A stretch of DNA of 64,000 bases from Pseudomonas viridiflava (GTDB lineage: Bacteria; Pseudomonadota; Gammaproteobacteria; Pseudomonadales; Pseudomonadaceae), in the NCBI RefSeq assembly GCF_900573885.1, contig NZ_UPSE01000533.1:248001-312000 (forward strand). Direction: 5' to 3'. Numbering within the stretch: the first letter of the stretch is position 1; each line of letters opens with the position of its first letter. Made by a program: the position numbers and the translations under genes. Below are positions 35,991 through 44,202 of the stretch, one piece after another. The notes under the pieces are model-generated. The model did not search any database, was not told the origin of the DNA, and saw only the letters and a list, made by a program, of their open reading frames with translations.

Positions 35991-36671
35991 ATGAAACGCT
36001 TTGTTCTGCTCGACACTGCCCCCATCCCCGAAAACGGCGGCGCCCTGTGCCTGTTCGAGTACGGCGAAGATTTCGTCATCAAGATTCAGGGTGGCGACGG
36101 CGGCCAGTTGATGAACACGCGTATGCACGGTTCCGAAGATGCGCTGGCTGAAATCCCCTGCAAGCAGATCGCCCACCGCCCTGCCCCGCGCGTGCTGATC
36201 GGCGGGCTGGGCATGGGGTTCACCCTGGCCGCCGCCCTGAAGAATCTGGGCGCCACGGCACAGGTGGTCGTGGCCGAACTGGTGCCCGGCGTTATCGAGT
36301 GGAACCGCGGCCCGCTCGGCTTGAAAGCCGGTATGCCGATTGACGACCCGCGCGCAGAAATCCGCTGTGCCGACGTCGCCCAGGTGCTGCAAGGCGAACC
36401 GGCCGGCTTCGACGCCATCATGCTCGACGTCGACAACGGCCCCGAAGGCCTCACGCAAAAAGGCAACAGCTGGCTCTACTCCGCCGCCGGCTTGGGCAGC
36501 TGCCACCGCGCGCTGCGGCCTAAAGGCATTCTGGCGGTGTGGTCGGCCAGCGCCGACCGCAAATTCTCCGAGCGCGTGGCCAAGGCCGGGTTTTCGGTCA
36601 AAGAAGTGCAGGTGTATGCCCACGGCAACAAAGGCACGCGCCACACCATCTGGATTGCGGAAAAACGCTGA
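35991..36671 (+). CDS. spermidine synthase-like methyltransferase-fold protein
   Basis: 226 residues with the Rossmann core RVLIGGLGMGFTLAAALK, the acidic VVVAELVPGVIEWN (cofactor/aminopropyl donor region) and IMLDVDNGPEGLTQ. It lacks the full polyamine-site tyrosines of true SpeE and is shorter than SpeE (about 280). Relatives are annotated as spermidine synthases or SAM-dependent methyltransferases; the substrate is unknown. AAGG is about 11 bases before the ATG. It is followed 70 bases on by yajD in the same direction. Confidence 0.82.
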   Translation: MKRFVLLDTAPIPENGGALCLFEYGEDFVIKIQGGDGGQLMNTRMHGSEDALAEIPCKQIAHRPAPRVLIGGLGMGFTLAAALKNLGATAQVVVAELVPGVIEWNRGPLGLKAGMPIDDPRAEIRCADVAQVLQGEPAGFDAIMLDVDNGPEGLTQKGNSWLYSAAGLGSCHRALRPKGILAVWSASADRKFSERVAKAGFSVKEVQVYAHGNKGTRHTIWIAEKR

Positions 36672-36741
36672 AGCCCTTGAGAAGCCCGCGCGCCGGGCTC
36701 ACCATTACCGCACTCTCAACCTGGACTGAACAGGACATCCC

Positions 36742-37113
36742 ATGAGCACTGAAAAATCGGCGGCCACCCTTAAAACCGACCGGCTGATCGCCGAAGCCCA
36801 GCGCAGCCGTGAAGAAGGCTATCGAGCCAAAGCCCTGAAGATGTACCCGCACATTTGCGGGCGCTGCCAGCGCGAGTTCGAAGGCAAACGCCTGAGCGAA
36901 CTGACCGTGCACCACCGCGACCACAACCACGACAACAACCCGCAAGACGGTTCCAACTGGGAACTGCTCTGCCTGTTCTGTCACGACAACGAACACTCGC
37001 GCTACACCGACCAGCAGTACTTCAGCGAAGGCTCCACCGCCAGCCCGACCGGGCCGAAAGTCACCCACAAAGCCTTTGCCGACCTGGCTGCCCTGTTGAA
37101 GAGCAAAGAATAA
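36742..37113 (+). CDS. yajD: YajD family HNH nuclease
   Basis: 123 residues with an HNH zinc-finger: HICGRCQREF, LTVHHRDHNHDNNP (His-His) and NWELLCLFCHDNEHSRY. The two CxxC pairs bind zinc and the HNH residues bind the catalytic metal. YajD is widespread and uncharacterised. AGGA lies 7 bases before the ATG. The next gene starts 11 bases after its stop. Confidence 0.93.
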   Translation: MSTEKSAATLKTDRLIAEAQRSREEGYRAKALKMYPHICGRCQREFEGKRLSELTVHHRDHNHDNNPQDGSNWELLCLFCHDNEHSRYTDQQYFSEGSTASPTGPKVTHKAFADLAALLKSKE

Positions 37114-37124
37114 GAGAGTGTTTC

Positions 37125-37610
37125 GTGGCTAATCGTCGCTACAGCTGTATTGGTTTGTTCAACCCCAAATCCCCTGACAACGTCGGCGCCGTCATGCGCG
37201 CCGCCGGCTGTTATGGCGTGAACTCGGTGTTCTACACCGGCAAGCGCTACGCCCGTGCGCAGGAATTCGCCACCGACACCAAGATGGTCCACCAGGACAT
37301 TCCCTTGATCGGCATCGAAGACCTGCAAAGCATCATTCCACTGGGCTGTACGCCGGTGGCGGTGGAGCTGGTAGAAGGCGCAAAACCATTGACCGAATAC
37401 ACCCACCCCGACCGCGCCATTTACATCTTCGGCCCCGAAGATGGCTCGCTGAGCAAAGAGGTACTGGCCTGGTGCGAAGAGGTGATCTACATCCCCACCA
37501 ACGGCTGCATGAATCTGGCGGCGACAGTAAACGTGGTGCTGTATGACCGACTGGCAAAGGGGCTGAATACCAAGTCCGGGCCGCTGTTCGGGAAGTCGTT
37601 TCAATCCTGA
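37125..37610 (+). CDS. TrmH-type (SPOUT) RNA 2'-O-methyltransferase
   Basis: 161 residues from GTG at 37125 (GAGAG at about 9 bases upstream). The SPOUT knot motifs are present: motif 1 NPKSPDNVGAVMRAAG, motif 2 IYIFGPEDGSLSKEV and motif 3 IPTNGCMNLAATVNVVLYDRL. Its size is near TrmL, the methyltransferase for the tRNA wobble position 34, but RNA target cannot be read from the sequence. The annotated frame is open far upstream, overlapping yajD, which is not supported. Confidence 0.9.
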   Translation: MANRRYSCIGLFNPKSPDNVGAVMRAAGCYGVNSVFYTGKRYARAQEFATDTKMVHQDIPLIGIEDLQSIIPLGCTPVAVELVEGAKPLTEYTHPDRAIYIFGPEDGSLSKEVLAWCEEVIYIPTNGCMNLAATVNVVLYDRLAKGLNTKSGPLFGKSFQS

Positions 37611-37762
37611 CGGGCCATGGGCAGGCGAGCTGCTGCTACGCCGAAATATCCTAACTACTATAGAAAACGGGCCACAGCGCAACGCTTACAGTCCTACTTA
37701 AAAGCGTTCACTACAGATCTATTCTGCCCCTCCATCACTAGGTAACGAGAGGGGCCTGGCGC

Positions 37763-38086
37763 ATGCTCTGTAGCATCAGAGACATTACCTTCGGGCGCGA
37801 GAGCAAACAATTACTTAATCAGATAGAAGGCTATTATCGAAACGGTAACTTTCTGAACATGTTCATATCCGGCGGCGTTATTATCCAATTGTTCGCCAAG
37901 AACCACGCACTACCTGCCGCTTATTCAGTATCGCAATTCGATTTCGATCTATATTCCCTAACCGTGGCCAGCGCACCGAAATTGGTCAGATCCCGAGTTA
38001 GACTCGCAGCTGAAATCACTCTACTGTATGGCAACATCAGCGCTGCAGAAAGAGCATTCTGGAAGTGCATTAAAAATGCACACTAA
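37763..38086 (+). CDS. small hypothetical protein
   Basis: 107 residues, AT-richer than the neighbouring genes, with GAGGGG 8 bases before the ATG. There are no motifs and no signal peptide; only a hydrophobic stretch MFISGGVIIQLFA. Its last 11 bases overlap the start of the secreted-protein gene. A degenerate copy of its C-terminus survives at 38626-38700, so its tail was part of the duplication that made the two downstream paralogues. This suggests a real gene, or at least old coding DNA. Confidence 0.45.
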   Translation: MLCSIRDITFGRESKQLLNQIEGYYRNGNFLNMFISGGVIIQLFAKNHALPAAYSVSQFDFDLYSLTVASAPKLVRSRVRLAAEITLLYGNISAAERAFWKCIKNAH

Positions 38087-38603
38087 AGTTTTCTTCTTAT
38101 CTCTTATTGCATTAACCGGCCATGCAAAAGCATTGTCTCCAACAGAAGAACTCGAACTAAAAATAAAGTACATGGTACCTTTTGCAAAAGCTTTTGCAGA
38201 TTACGGTCTCAAATTTTCCTCTTGCAATAACGAGGAGAGGGACAAGCCGCCATTAAATATCTCAGACTTGGCATTTCTAAATCAGAAACAAGCCCAAATT
38301 TTACTTCTCAAAGAGCACAGACACCGAATATCCACATGCGCTCGAACGCAAGAGGACATTGTCATCCGCAAACACGTCGAGACGTTAGCCCTTCTACGCG
38401 ACAAAGATATACTTCCAGCGGACCAGGAAATACTCGTTCAAACAATCGACTTTTACCCCGGCCTCGAAAGAGAGGCCGATGAACGACTTAACAACGAAGC
38501 CGGACTTATCCCGCCAATGTTGCGCGAGCGTTTTTATCGAGTCGTAAAGGACAAGAGCCTGGACGTTAACGTATTCGATATCACCGAATCCTTGCCTGAA
38601 TAG
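38076..38603 (+). CDS. secreted protein of unknown function, paralogue 1
   Basis: 175 residues with a signal peptide (MHTKVFFLSLIALTG, cleavage probably after AKA, residue about 19). The mature part is mostly alpha-helical and charged. It shares the pattern KPPLnISDlaFLnQkQAq, then LL..RhRiStC, IRKHvEtL, PGLE, GLIPPMLRERF and ...SLPE with its neighbour at 38688-39221. Two cysteines (in FSSC and RIST-C) are conserved and may form a disulfide. The ATG is AT-rich and flanked by a TGCATT/AATGCA palindrome. I recognise no family. Lower GC than the neighbourhood suggests acquisition. Confidence 0.72.
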   Translation: MHTKVFFLSLIALTGHAKALSPTEELELKIKYMVPFAKAFADYGLKFSSCNNEERDKPPLNISDLAFLNQKQAQILLLKEHRHRISTCARTQEDIVIRKHVETLALLRDKDILPADQEILVQTIDFYPGLEREADERLNNEAGLIPPMLRERFYRVVKDKSLDVNVFDITESLPE

Positions 38604-38625
38604 GCGCGGTCCGTACCCGCACGTG

Positions 38626-38700
38626 AATCACTCTACTGTGTCGCAACATGAGCGCTACAGGATGAGCATTCTGGAACTGCATAAAAAATGGACACTAAAA
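38626..38700 (+). pseudogene. remnant of the small upstream ORF, carried in a tandem duplication
   Basis: About 75 bases match the end of the ORF at 37763-38086 at roughly 85 percent identity. Translated, ITLLCRNMSATG-stop-AFWNCIKNGH aligns with ITLLYGNISAAERAFWKCIKNAH, with an in-frame stop. The repeat unit is about 612 bases (38014 to 38625, then 38626 on). Confidence 0.55.
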
Positions 38701-39221
38701 TTGCTCTCTTAACTCTACTTCTCGCGGCGTCAAGCGCAGCTTTTAGCGCTGACACTCAAGAGTCGGATTTCGAAGCGCTAGATCGATACATGTTCCCCAT
38801 GCGCAAGGCCACCGCCGACTTCGAAGAAAAATACAAACACTGCGAAAAGATAGAGTCAGAAAAACCGCCTCTAAAAGTTTCGGACATCTCCTTCCTGAAG
38901 CAAAGACAGGCACGATTGATGCTGCTTCGGGCGCAGAGACTGAGAACATCAGCTTGCATCTACCCGGAAGAAAACACGCTTATCCGCAAGCACATAGAAC
39001 TTTTAACTTTCTTCCGTGCAGAGAACTTGTTTCCAGCCGAAGTCGAGCGCCTTGAACAATCTCTGGATCTTTATTACGGCCTTGAAGGGAATTATGACCG
39101 AAGGTCGAGAGAGGAATACGGCCTTATCCCGAAGGAAGTTCGAGAAAGGTTCGAGCAGGTTACTAAGGATAAGGGTCTTAAAATTAACGCATTTGAAATA
39201 ACCGCTTCTTTGCCGGAATAG
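38688..39221 (+). CDS. secreted protein of unknown function, paralogue 2
   Basis: 177 residues with a signal peptide (MDTKIALLTLLLAASSAAFSA, cleavage about residue 21). It is a diverged tandem copy of 38076-38603, conserving the two cysteines (KHC and TSAC), KPPLKVSDISFLKQRQARLMLLR, IRKHIELL, GLEGNYD, GLIPKEVRERF and ITASLPE. The moderate divergence indicates an old duplication. It is followed by a REP doublet. It has no recognisable domain. Both copies are intact, which argues that they are maintained. Confidence 0.72.
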   Translation: MDTKIALLTLLLAASSAAFSADTQESDFEALDRYMFPMRKATADFEEKYKHCEKIESEKPPLKVSDISFLKQRQARLMLLRAQRLRTSACIYPEENTLIRKHIELLTFFRAENLFPAEVERLEQSLDLYYGLEGNYDRRSREEYGLIPKEVRERFEQVTKDKGLKINAFEITASLPE

Positions 39222-39256
39222 TTGTAGCCCGACCTGCTCAGTCACCGAAGACAATC

Positions 39257-39340
39257 CCGTAGGAGCGACCTTGGTCGCGAAGGTGGCGAGCCGGTCGAGA
39301 GGGCCTTTTGCAGGATTCGCGACCAAGGTCGCTCCTACGG
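39257..39340. repeat. REP doublet (REPIN-like), GTAGGAGCGACCTTGGTCGCG type
   Basis: Inverted 25-bp arms (39257-39281 and 39316-39340) are perfect complements with a 34-base spacer. Each arm is a pseudomonad REP with core GTAGGAGCGACC. It separates the convergent secreted-protein and peptidase genes. Confidence 0.9.
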
Positions 39341-39356
39341 ATGGATGCATCGAGAC

Positions 39357-40616
39357 CTATTCGGGCGCCTTCAACAGCGCCGTATCCAGCACCTTGGACG
39401 GCCCGCCGATTACGTCTTCGCTGACGCTGATGAAGTCTTTGGTGCTCACTACGTCCAGGCGCATCAACCCGCGGCTTACGTCGTCGAGAGAGTGTTTGTT
39501 GTCGGTGCGTTTGCGGATTTCGCGGTCCAGGTCTTGTAGCAAAAGCACCGCCCGGGCGGTGGCCTTGCCGCTGATGCTGTCGCCGCGCAGGGTGGTGACT
39601 TTGCGGCTCCATTTCTTCAGCTTGTCGTTTACCGCGTGGTAGCGCTCTTCGTTCATGCCGCCGGCGCGGTGCAGCAGTTCGATGGCGTAGTACTCGGCCA
39701 GACCTTCGCTGATCCAGTCGCTTTTGTCGGTGTCGCGGATGCGGCTGAATACATGCACCAGTTCATGAACCAATGAGCTGGTGCCGTTTTCGCTTACCAA
39801 TGGCCGGTCGGCATGCATAAACAGCGAGTTGGATGCCGACAGCCCGCCGCGCCACATCGGATCGCCTGCGCCTACCACCAGCAGCTTGGCCGGGTCGCGC
39901 GGGAACACCGCCTGCACCTGCGGCCAGACGAAGGTCAGCATGGTCAGCACGTCCATGCGCCGCACGCCGGAGCCAATCGGTGCGGCGACGGTGACATCGG
40001 TTTCGCCCAGCTTGGTGCGTCGGCTGCCGATTTTGCCGGCCAGAATCCAGCCCGTCGGGCGATCAAACAGGCGCGAGGGATTGTCGATGCGAAAACGGTT
40101 TTTGCCGATACGCGGCCAGCCGGTTTCGACGCTTTTCCAGCCTTTTGGCAGTTCGAACTGCAGCCGCGATACCAGCTCGGTGCCGTCGTGTTGGTCCAGG
40201 CGTGCGCTGGGGATCAGGTCGTCACCGCGCAGCAACGCCCAGTCGGCGGTCATGCGGGCGTCGTAACTGGTGGGCTTGTCGCCGGACGTGGGGCGCGGGT
40301 GGCTGATGCGCACGCGGTAGCTGAGGCTGGTTTTACCCTTGCCCGGCTGCCATACGCCTTGCTGCTCGCCGGCCTGAGCGCCGTTGAGCTGCCAAGTGCC
40401 GTCGGTGTTGAAATCGCTGTAGTAGCCTTTATCGCCCAGATCGAAACTCAGGCTGCGTACCGCTTCGCCGCGCTCCAGCGTCAGCCGCACTTCGGCCTGG
40501 TCGCTGTCAGGCAGCAGGCGCACGGTGTAATCGAGGTCGACTTTTTCCACGGCCCAGAGCGGCGTGCTGGCAAGCAGCAAGGTGGTGGCGAGCAGTGCGT
40601 GACGGAGGCTGGGCAT
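39357..40616 (-). CDS. secreted zinc metallopeptidase-like protein
   Basis: 419 residues from the ATG at 40616 (AGGA 9 bases upstream) with a signal peptide (MPSLRHALLATTLLLAS, cleavage after LWA). The zinc motif SSLVHELVHVF is HELVH, and the downstream glutamate in WISEGLAEYYA gives the gluzincin HExxH...E pattern. The N-terminal half is a beta-rich domain. It resembles M1/M61-like peptidases but is not an assigned family. It is probably exported to the periplasm or outside. The extended frame to 40688 is not supported. Confidence 0.8.
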   Translation of the reverse strand: MPSLRHALLATTLLLASTPLWAVEKVDLDYTVRLLPDSDQAEVRLTLERGEAVRSLSFDLGDKGYYSDFNTDGTWQLNGAQAGEQQGVWQPGKGKTSLSYRVRISHPRPTSGDKPTSYDARMTADWALLRGDDLIPSARLDQHDGTELVSRLQFELPKGWKSVETGWPRIGKNRFRIDNPSRLFDRPTGWILAGKIGSRRTKLGETDVTVAAPIGSGVRRMDVLTMLTFVWPQVQAVFPRDPAKLLVVGAGDPMWRGGLSASNSLFMHADRPLVSENGTSSLVHELVHVFSRIRDTDKSDWISEGLAEYYAIELLHRAGGMNEERYHAVNDKLKKWSRKVTTLRGDSISGKATARAVLLLQDLDREIRKRTDNKHSLDDVSRGLMRLDVVSTKDFISVSEDVIGGPSKVLDTALLKAPE

Positions 40617-40688
40617 GCAGACAATTCCTTTGTGATGCGGCGCGGTACGTCCGTATGACCGGGCCTCGGGTTTTTGATTCACCGCCAT

Positions 40689-40721
40689 CGTAGGTTGGGT
40701 TGAGCAACGCGAAGCCCAACA
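40689..40721. repeat. single copy of the GTAGGTTGGGTTGAGC repeat
   Basis: CGTAGGTTGGGTTGAGC, then AACGCGAAGCCCAAC, is a diverged single arm of the 31349-31423 inverted repeat. It is itself weakly palindromic (GTTGGG with CCCAAC). Confidence 0.75.
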
Positions 40722-40741
40722 GGCCCCACCGGTACCCCCAA

Positions 40742-41191
40742 TCAGCCCGACCGGAAGATCATATAGTCTTCCCAGTCATCCTCGGGCACAGCGGTCTCAC
40801 TGAGCATAGCGCCTGCCTGGGAAATACCGGCGTTGTGCACCATTTCCGGGTCGCCGCATACCAGCGGGTGCCAGCTTTCCAGATCTTTACCTTCAGCCAC
40901 CAGCCGATAGCCGCAGGTGGGCGGCAGCCATTGGAATTCGCTGGCCTGGCCGGGCGTGAGCTGGATGCAGTCGGGCACGAAGTCGCGGCGCTTGGGGTAA
41001 TTGCTGCAGCGGCAGGTTTTCAGGTCGAGCAATTTGCAGGCGATGCGCGTGTAGTAAACGCTGCCGTCATCTTCGTCTTCGAGCTTTTGCAGGCAGCACA
41101 GGCCACAACCATCGCACAGCGATTCCCACTCGTCCTGGTCGAGCTGGTCGAGGGTTTTGCGTTTCCAGAAAGGTTCGACTTTAGCGGCCAT
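40742..41191 (-). CDS. ycgN: YcgN family cysteine-cluster protein
   Basis: 149 residues with cysteines in CDGCGLCC, CKLLDLKTCRCSNYP and PPTCGYRL, the pattern of the UPF0153/YkgJ cysteine-cluster proteins, presumably metal binding (zinc or iron-sulfur). The function is unknown. No Shine-Dalgarno is clear at 41191. It is monocistronic, 110 bases downstream of the 2-hydroxyacid dehydrogenase gene. Confidence 0.9.
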   Translation of the reverse strand: MAAKVEPFWKRKTLDQLDQDEWESLCDGCGLCCLQKLEDEDDGSVYYTRIACKLLDLKTCRCSNYPKRRDFVPDCIQLTPGQASEFQWLPPTCGYRLVAEGKDLESWHPLVCGDPEMVHNAGISQAGAMLSETAVPEDDWEDYMIFRSG

Positions 41192-41301
41192 GGCGAGGTA
41201 CGGGCTGGTGAAAAGGCCGGCAGTCTAGCGCCTGCCTTGGCACCGGCCAAGGCCGCATTGCCAAACGGTTGCAGGCCATTTGACCGGCCTGCGAACCAGT
41301 C

Positions 41302-42234
41302 TTAATAACCCTTGGAAAAGTCCACTTCGCCGCGCAGCGGTTCGCCGTTCTCAAAGCGTTTCAAGTTGTCCAGAAACAGCTGCGCCATCAACGGCGGTTG
41401 CGTCGGCGCCGAACTGTGCCCGGTGAGCAACAGGCCGAACGCCGTCCAGAACGGATGACGCGCCGGCAGCGGCTCCTGGCGGCACACATCAATAATGGCA
41501 CCCGCCAGATGCCCGTCACGCAGCGCGGCGACCAAGTCGGCATCCACCACCGCCACCCCGCGCCCGGCATTGATAAACAACGCCGTCGGCAGAAACTGCG
41601 CGAACAGCGAGGCGTTATAAATATCGTGGGTACTCGGTGTGTCTGGCAGCAGGTTGATCACGTAATCCGCCTGCCCCACCAGCCGTGGCAACTGATCCAT
41701 CGCCGCCACTTCCTTGAACGGCGCCAACTCACGCGCCGAACTCGCCACGCCATACAACTCCACCCCAAACGGCGCCAAGAACTGCGCCACGCTCAGGCCG
41801 ATATCACCCGTACCGACAATCACCACCCGCCGCCCAGCCAGGCTGCGCGGTGCATGATTATCCCAACGCCGTTCCACCTGAGCCGCCAGCCGCGCCAACA
41901 CCTCGCGCTCGTGCGCCAACATATAAGTCAGCACATACTCAGCCATCACCTGACCGAAAATGCCCACCGCGCGAGTCAGCCGATAGCCCGTCGGCAAATC
42001 CTTCGCCAACAACGGCGTAATGCCCGCCCATGTCGACTGAAACCACTGCGGCACGTGGCCCTTACGCAACACCGACGCCAACAACCCCGGCTCCCCCAAC
42101 CACACCCCACACTCTGGCGCCAAGCGCGCCAACTCGGTGGGATCATCACTGGCCACCAACTCCAGACCCGGTTGAGCCCCGCGCAGCAACTGCGCATACA
42201 AAGCGTGATCATGTTCAGCAACTAAAACGCGCAT
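41302..42234 (-). CDS. D-2-hydroxyacid dehydrogenase (GhrA-like)
   Basis: 310 residues. NAD(P)-binding GTGDIGLSVAQFLAPFGVELYG near residue 143, the catalytic arginine in INAGRGVAVVDADL and the His/Glu pair further on (ICRQEPLP, then GHSSAPT). Length and the atypical GTGDIG signature resemble glyoxylate/hydroxypyruvate reductase A. The substrate is not certain. The start has AAGG 13 bases upstream, a long spacing. It lies 393 bases downstream of ycgL, a gap filled with repeats. Confidence 0.85.
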   Translation of the reverse strand: MRVLVAEHDHALYAQLLRGAQPGLELVASDDPTELARLAPECGVWLGEPGLLASVLRKGHVPQWFQSTWAGITPLLAKDLPTGYRLTRAVGIFGQVMAEYVLTYMLAHEREVLARLAAQVERRWDNHAPRSLAGRRVVIVGTGDIGLSVAQFLAPFGVELYGVASSARELAPFKEVAAMDQLPRLVGQADYVINLLPDTPSTHDIYNASLFAQFLPTALFINAGRGVAVVDADLVAALRDGHLAGAIIDVCRQEPLPARHPFWTAFGLLLTGHSSAPTQPPLMAQLFLDNLKRFENGEPLRGEVDFSKGY

Positions 42235-42319
42235 GTGACAGAAAAACCTTAAGACACGGGCTGCCTGAAGCAGCGCCTAAAAATGGATTCGCCAAGTTCC
42301 GCTGGCTTTTGACGTTGAT

Positions 42320-42355
42320 TTTGCCTTTGCCTTTGCCTTTGCCTTTGCCTTTGCC
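42320..42355. repeat. hexanucleotide tandem repeat (TTTGCC)6
   Basis: Six perfect TTTGCC units followed by a diverged TTCGCT. It begins 86 bases upstream of the hydroxyacid dehydrogenase start, within its likely promoter or leader. On either strand it gives dipeptide repeats in frames that are not supported as genes. Confidence 0.9.
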
Positions 42356-42372
42356 TTCGCTTTGGCCCCTTC

Positions 42373-42489
42373 CGAGCTTCTGAGCTAGAGCCAGGCAAGG
42401 CGCCCCGGAGCTTTAAAGCGGAGCGTGCTGCTGCACGTGAGCATTTAAAGCGAGGACGCAACGCGGCATGGCCGACGCCCAGGAGCTCG
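42373..42489. repeat. palindromic element, copy C
   Basis: Outer arms CGAGCT/AGCTCG; GCCAGGCAAGGCGCCCC box; inner stem GCTTTAA with TTTAAAGC; internal loop GCGGAG facing TGAGCA, closed by CGTGC/GCACG. It lacks the long A/T tracts of copies A and B. It forms a tandem with copy D (same orientation as copy A). Confidence 0.85.
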
Positions 42490-42506
42490 CCCACGAAAGC
42501 TACTTC

Positions 42507-42623
42507 CGACCTCCTGGGCTAGCGCCAGGCAAGGCGCCCCGGAGCTTTGAAGCGGAGCGTACTCCGGTACGTGAGCATTCAAAGCGAGGACGCAACGCAG
42601 CATGGCCGACGCTCAGGAGGTCG
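42507..42623. repeat. palindromic element, copy D
   Basis: Outer arms CGACCTCCTG and CAGGAGGTCG are perfect. The inner stem is GCTTTGAA/TTCAAAGC, and the internal loop GCGGAG/TGAGCA is identical to copies A and C, closed by CGTAC/GTACG. About 85 percent identical to copy C over 117 bases; its arm differs from C but still pairs. It ends 4 bases before the ycgL stop codon. Confidence 0.87.
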
Positions 42624-42626
42624 CTG

Positions 42627-42920
42627 CTACACAGGGTCGTTTCGGCGAAGGAGTTCTTCGGGTAGATGTTGAATGTACTCGTCCTCCGCCGGCGGCATCT
42701 GCAAGTGATACCCCTGCCCCTCAAGGTTCTCCAACACCTTATTAATGTCCTCGCGCGCCAGCTGCCGCTCCGGACTCAACACCAAATCAAACGCATGCTT
42801 GGGCGGCCCAAACGCCACCAACAACGACTCCGGCACCTTCTTTAGGGCATCAGCCTTAAGCACATACAAGTACATCTCGTTTTTCTTCGGACTGCGGTAA
42901 ATCGAGCAAATCTGTTTCAT
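42627..42920 (-). CDS. ycgL: YcgL domain protein
   Basis: 97 residues: MKQICSIYRSPKKNEMYLYV, FGPPKHAFDLVL and the C-terminal LPPAE-like QMPPAEDEYIQHL. A small fold of unknown function commonly linked to rnd. The ATG overlaps the rnd stop (ATGA); AGGA lies upstream inside rnd. It is probably translated from the rnd mRNA. Confidence 0.9.
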   Translation of the reverse strand: MKQICSIYRSPKKNEMYLYVLKADALKKVPESLLVAFGPPKHAFDLVLSPERQLAREDINKVLENLEGQGYHLQMPPAEDEYIQHLPEELLRRNDPV

Positions 42921-44056
42921 GCCTGTTGTTCCTGGGTGTGGGCTGCCAGGCTGTCGAGCAGTTCCTGGCCCATCAATTCACGTCGCCAACCGCGCAGGGA
43001 CTCGGGCAGTTGGTAAGGGCCGTTGGGGTAGCCGCTTTTAAGCAGCGCCTCGAGTACTTTTTTGCGCAGCATGATTTCCGGCGCGATATCCAGGCGCTCG
43101 GCTTCACGCTGGCCGACGGCGCGCAAGGTTTTCAGCAAGGCCGCCGCTTCCACCGGCAACGGCTCTGGCAGCGGCTCTGGCCATTGTTCGGCGGGTTTGG
43201 CGGCGGCTTGTTTGATCAGGCCGAGCAGAAACTCGCCGTCCTGGCGCACGGTTTTCGGGTGCATGTCTTCGATGCGCGCCAGTGCCACAAGGTTGTCGGG
43301 CTGGGTGCGCGCCATGGGCCACAGCGAGTTCTCGCGGATTACCCGGTTGCGCGGCAGGTTGCGCAAGCGCGCCTGCTGCTCGCGCCAGGCATAGAGTTCG
43401 CGCAGCACGGCGAGTTTGGCCGGCGGCAGTTTCCAGCCGAGCTTGGCGTCGCGGTACACCTCGTTGGGGTCGATCTCGCGGCGCAGGTTGCTGACCATTT
43501 CTTCGCCGTCTTCCAGCACCCAGTCGAACTTGTCCGGGGCCAACCGCGCGCGCAGGGCCTGAAACACTTCGGCCAGGTGCAGCACGTCTTCGGCGGCGTA
43601 GCTGATTTGCGTCTCGGAAAGCGGCCGCTGCAACCAGTCGGAGCGGGTTTCGCCTTTGGGCAGGTCGATGTCCAGCACGCTCTGCACCAGTCGCGAGTAG
43701 CCCATCGAAAAACCAATGTTCAGGTAGGCCGCTGCAATTTGCGTGTCGAACAACGGCAGCGGCAAGGTGCCGGTAAGGCGGGAAAAGACTTCGAGGTCTT
43801 CGCTGCAGGCGTGTAGCACCTTGAGCACGGCAGGGTCGGACAGCAGCTCGGCGAAGGCATCCCAGTTCTGAATCAGCAGCGGGTCAATCAGAAAAACCTG
43901 GCTGCCGTCGCACACCTGCAACAGGCCGGCGATGGGATAGAAGGTGTCGACCCGCATGAATTCGGTGTCGAGGGCCACATAGGGCAGAAGTCGCCATTGG
44001 GCACATAACTGCGCCAAGCTGGCGTCATCGCGGATCCAATTGATTTCGATGGCCAC
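42917..44056 (-). CDS. rnd: ribonuclease D
   Basis: A 3'-5' exoribonuclease for tRNA and small RNA maturation. 379 residues; DEDDy exonuclease residues Asp30 and Glu32 (YVALDTEFM), Asp87 (ACSEDLEV), and Tyr153 with Asp157 (SYAAEDVLH), followed by two HRDC domains. The start is GTG at 44056, with AAGGAG 6 bases upstream. It is co-transcribed with ycgL. Confidence 0.96.
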   Translation of the reverse strand: MAIEINWIRDDASLAQLCAQWRLLPYVALDTEFMRVDTFYPIAGLLQVCDGSQVFLIDPLLIQNWDAFAELLSDPAVLKVLHACSEDLEVFSRLTGTLPLPLFDTQIAAAYLNIGFSMGYSRLVQSVLDIDLPKGETRSDWLQRPLSETQISYAAEDVLHLAEVFQALRARLAPDKFDWVLEDGEEMVSNLRREIDPNEVYRDAKLGWKLPPAKLAVLRELYAWREQQARLRNLPRNRVIRENSLWPMARTQPDNLVALARIEDMHPKTVRQDGEFLLGLIKQAAAKPAEQWPEPLPEPLPVEAAALLKTLRAVGQREAERLDIAPEIMLRKKVLEALLKSGYPNGPYQLPESLRGWRRELMGQELLDSLAAHTQEQQA

Positions 44057-44202
44057 ATGCCTCTCCTTAAATTTGCCGCGCAGTATATATCGAGCCCGGC
44101 TATGGCCGGTGATTCGAGCAGTGATTCACGGCTTGCCCTGTGGTATCGGCGCTCCTATGCTGCGGTCGTTTTGTCCGACAATAACCAGAACAAGGATATG
44201 TC

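Noticed and set aside
42249..42494. Open frames across the TTTGCC repeat and copy C
   Set aside because: They encode repeat-derived RQ or PL dipeptides and disappear with repeat length; non-coding.
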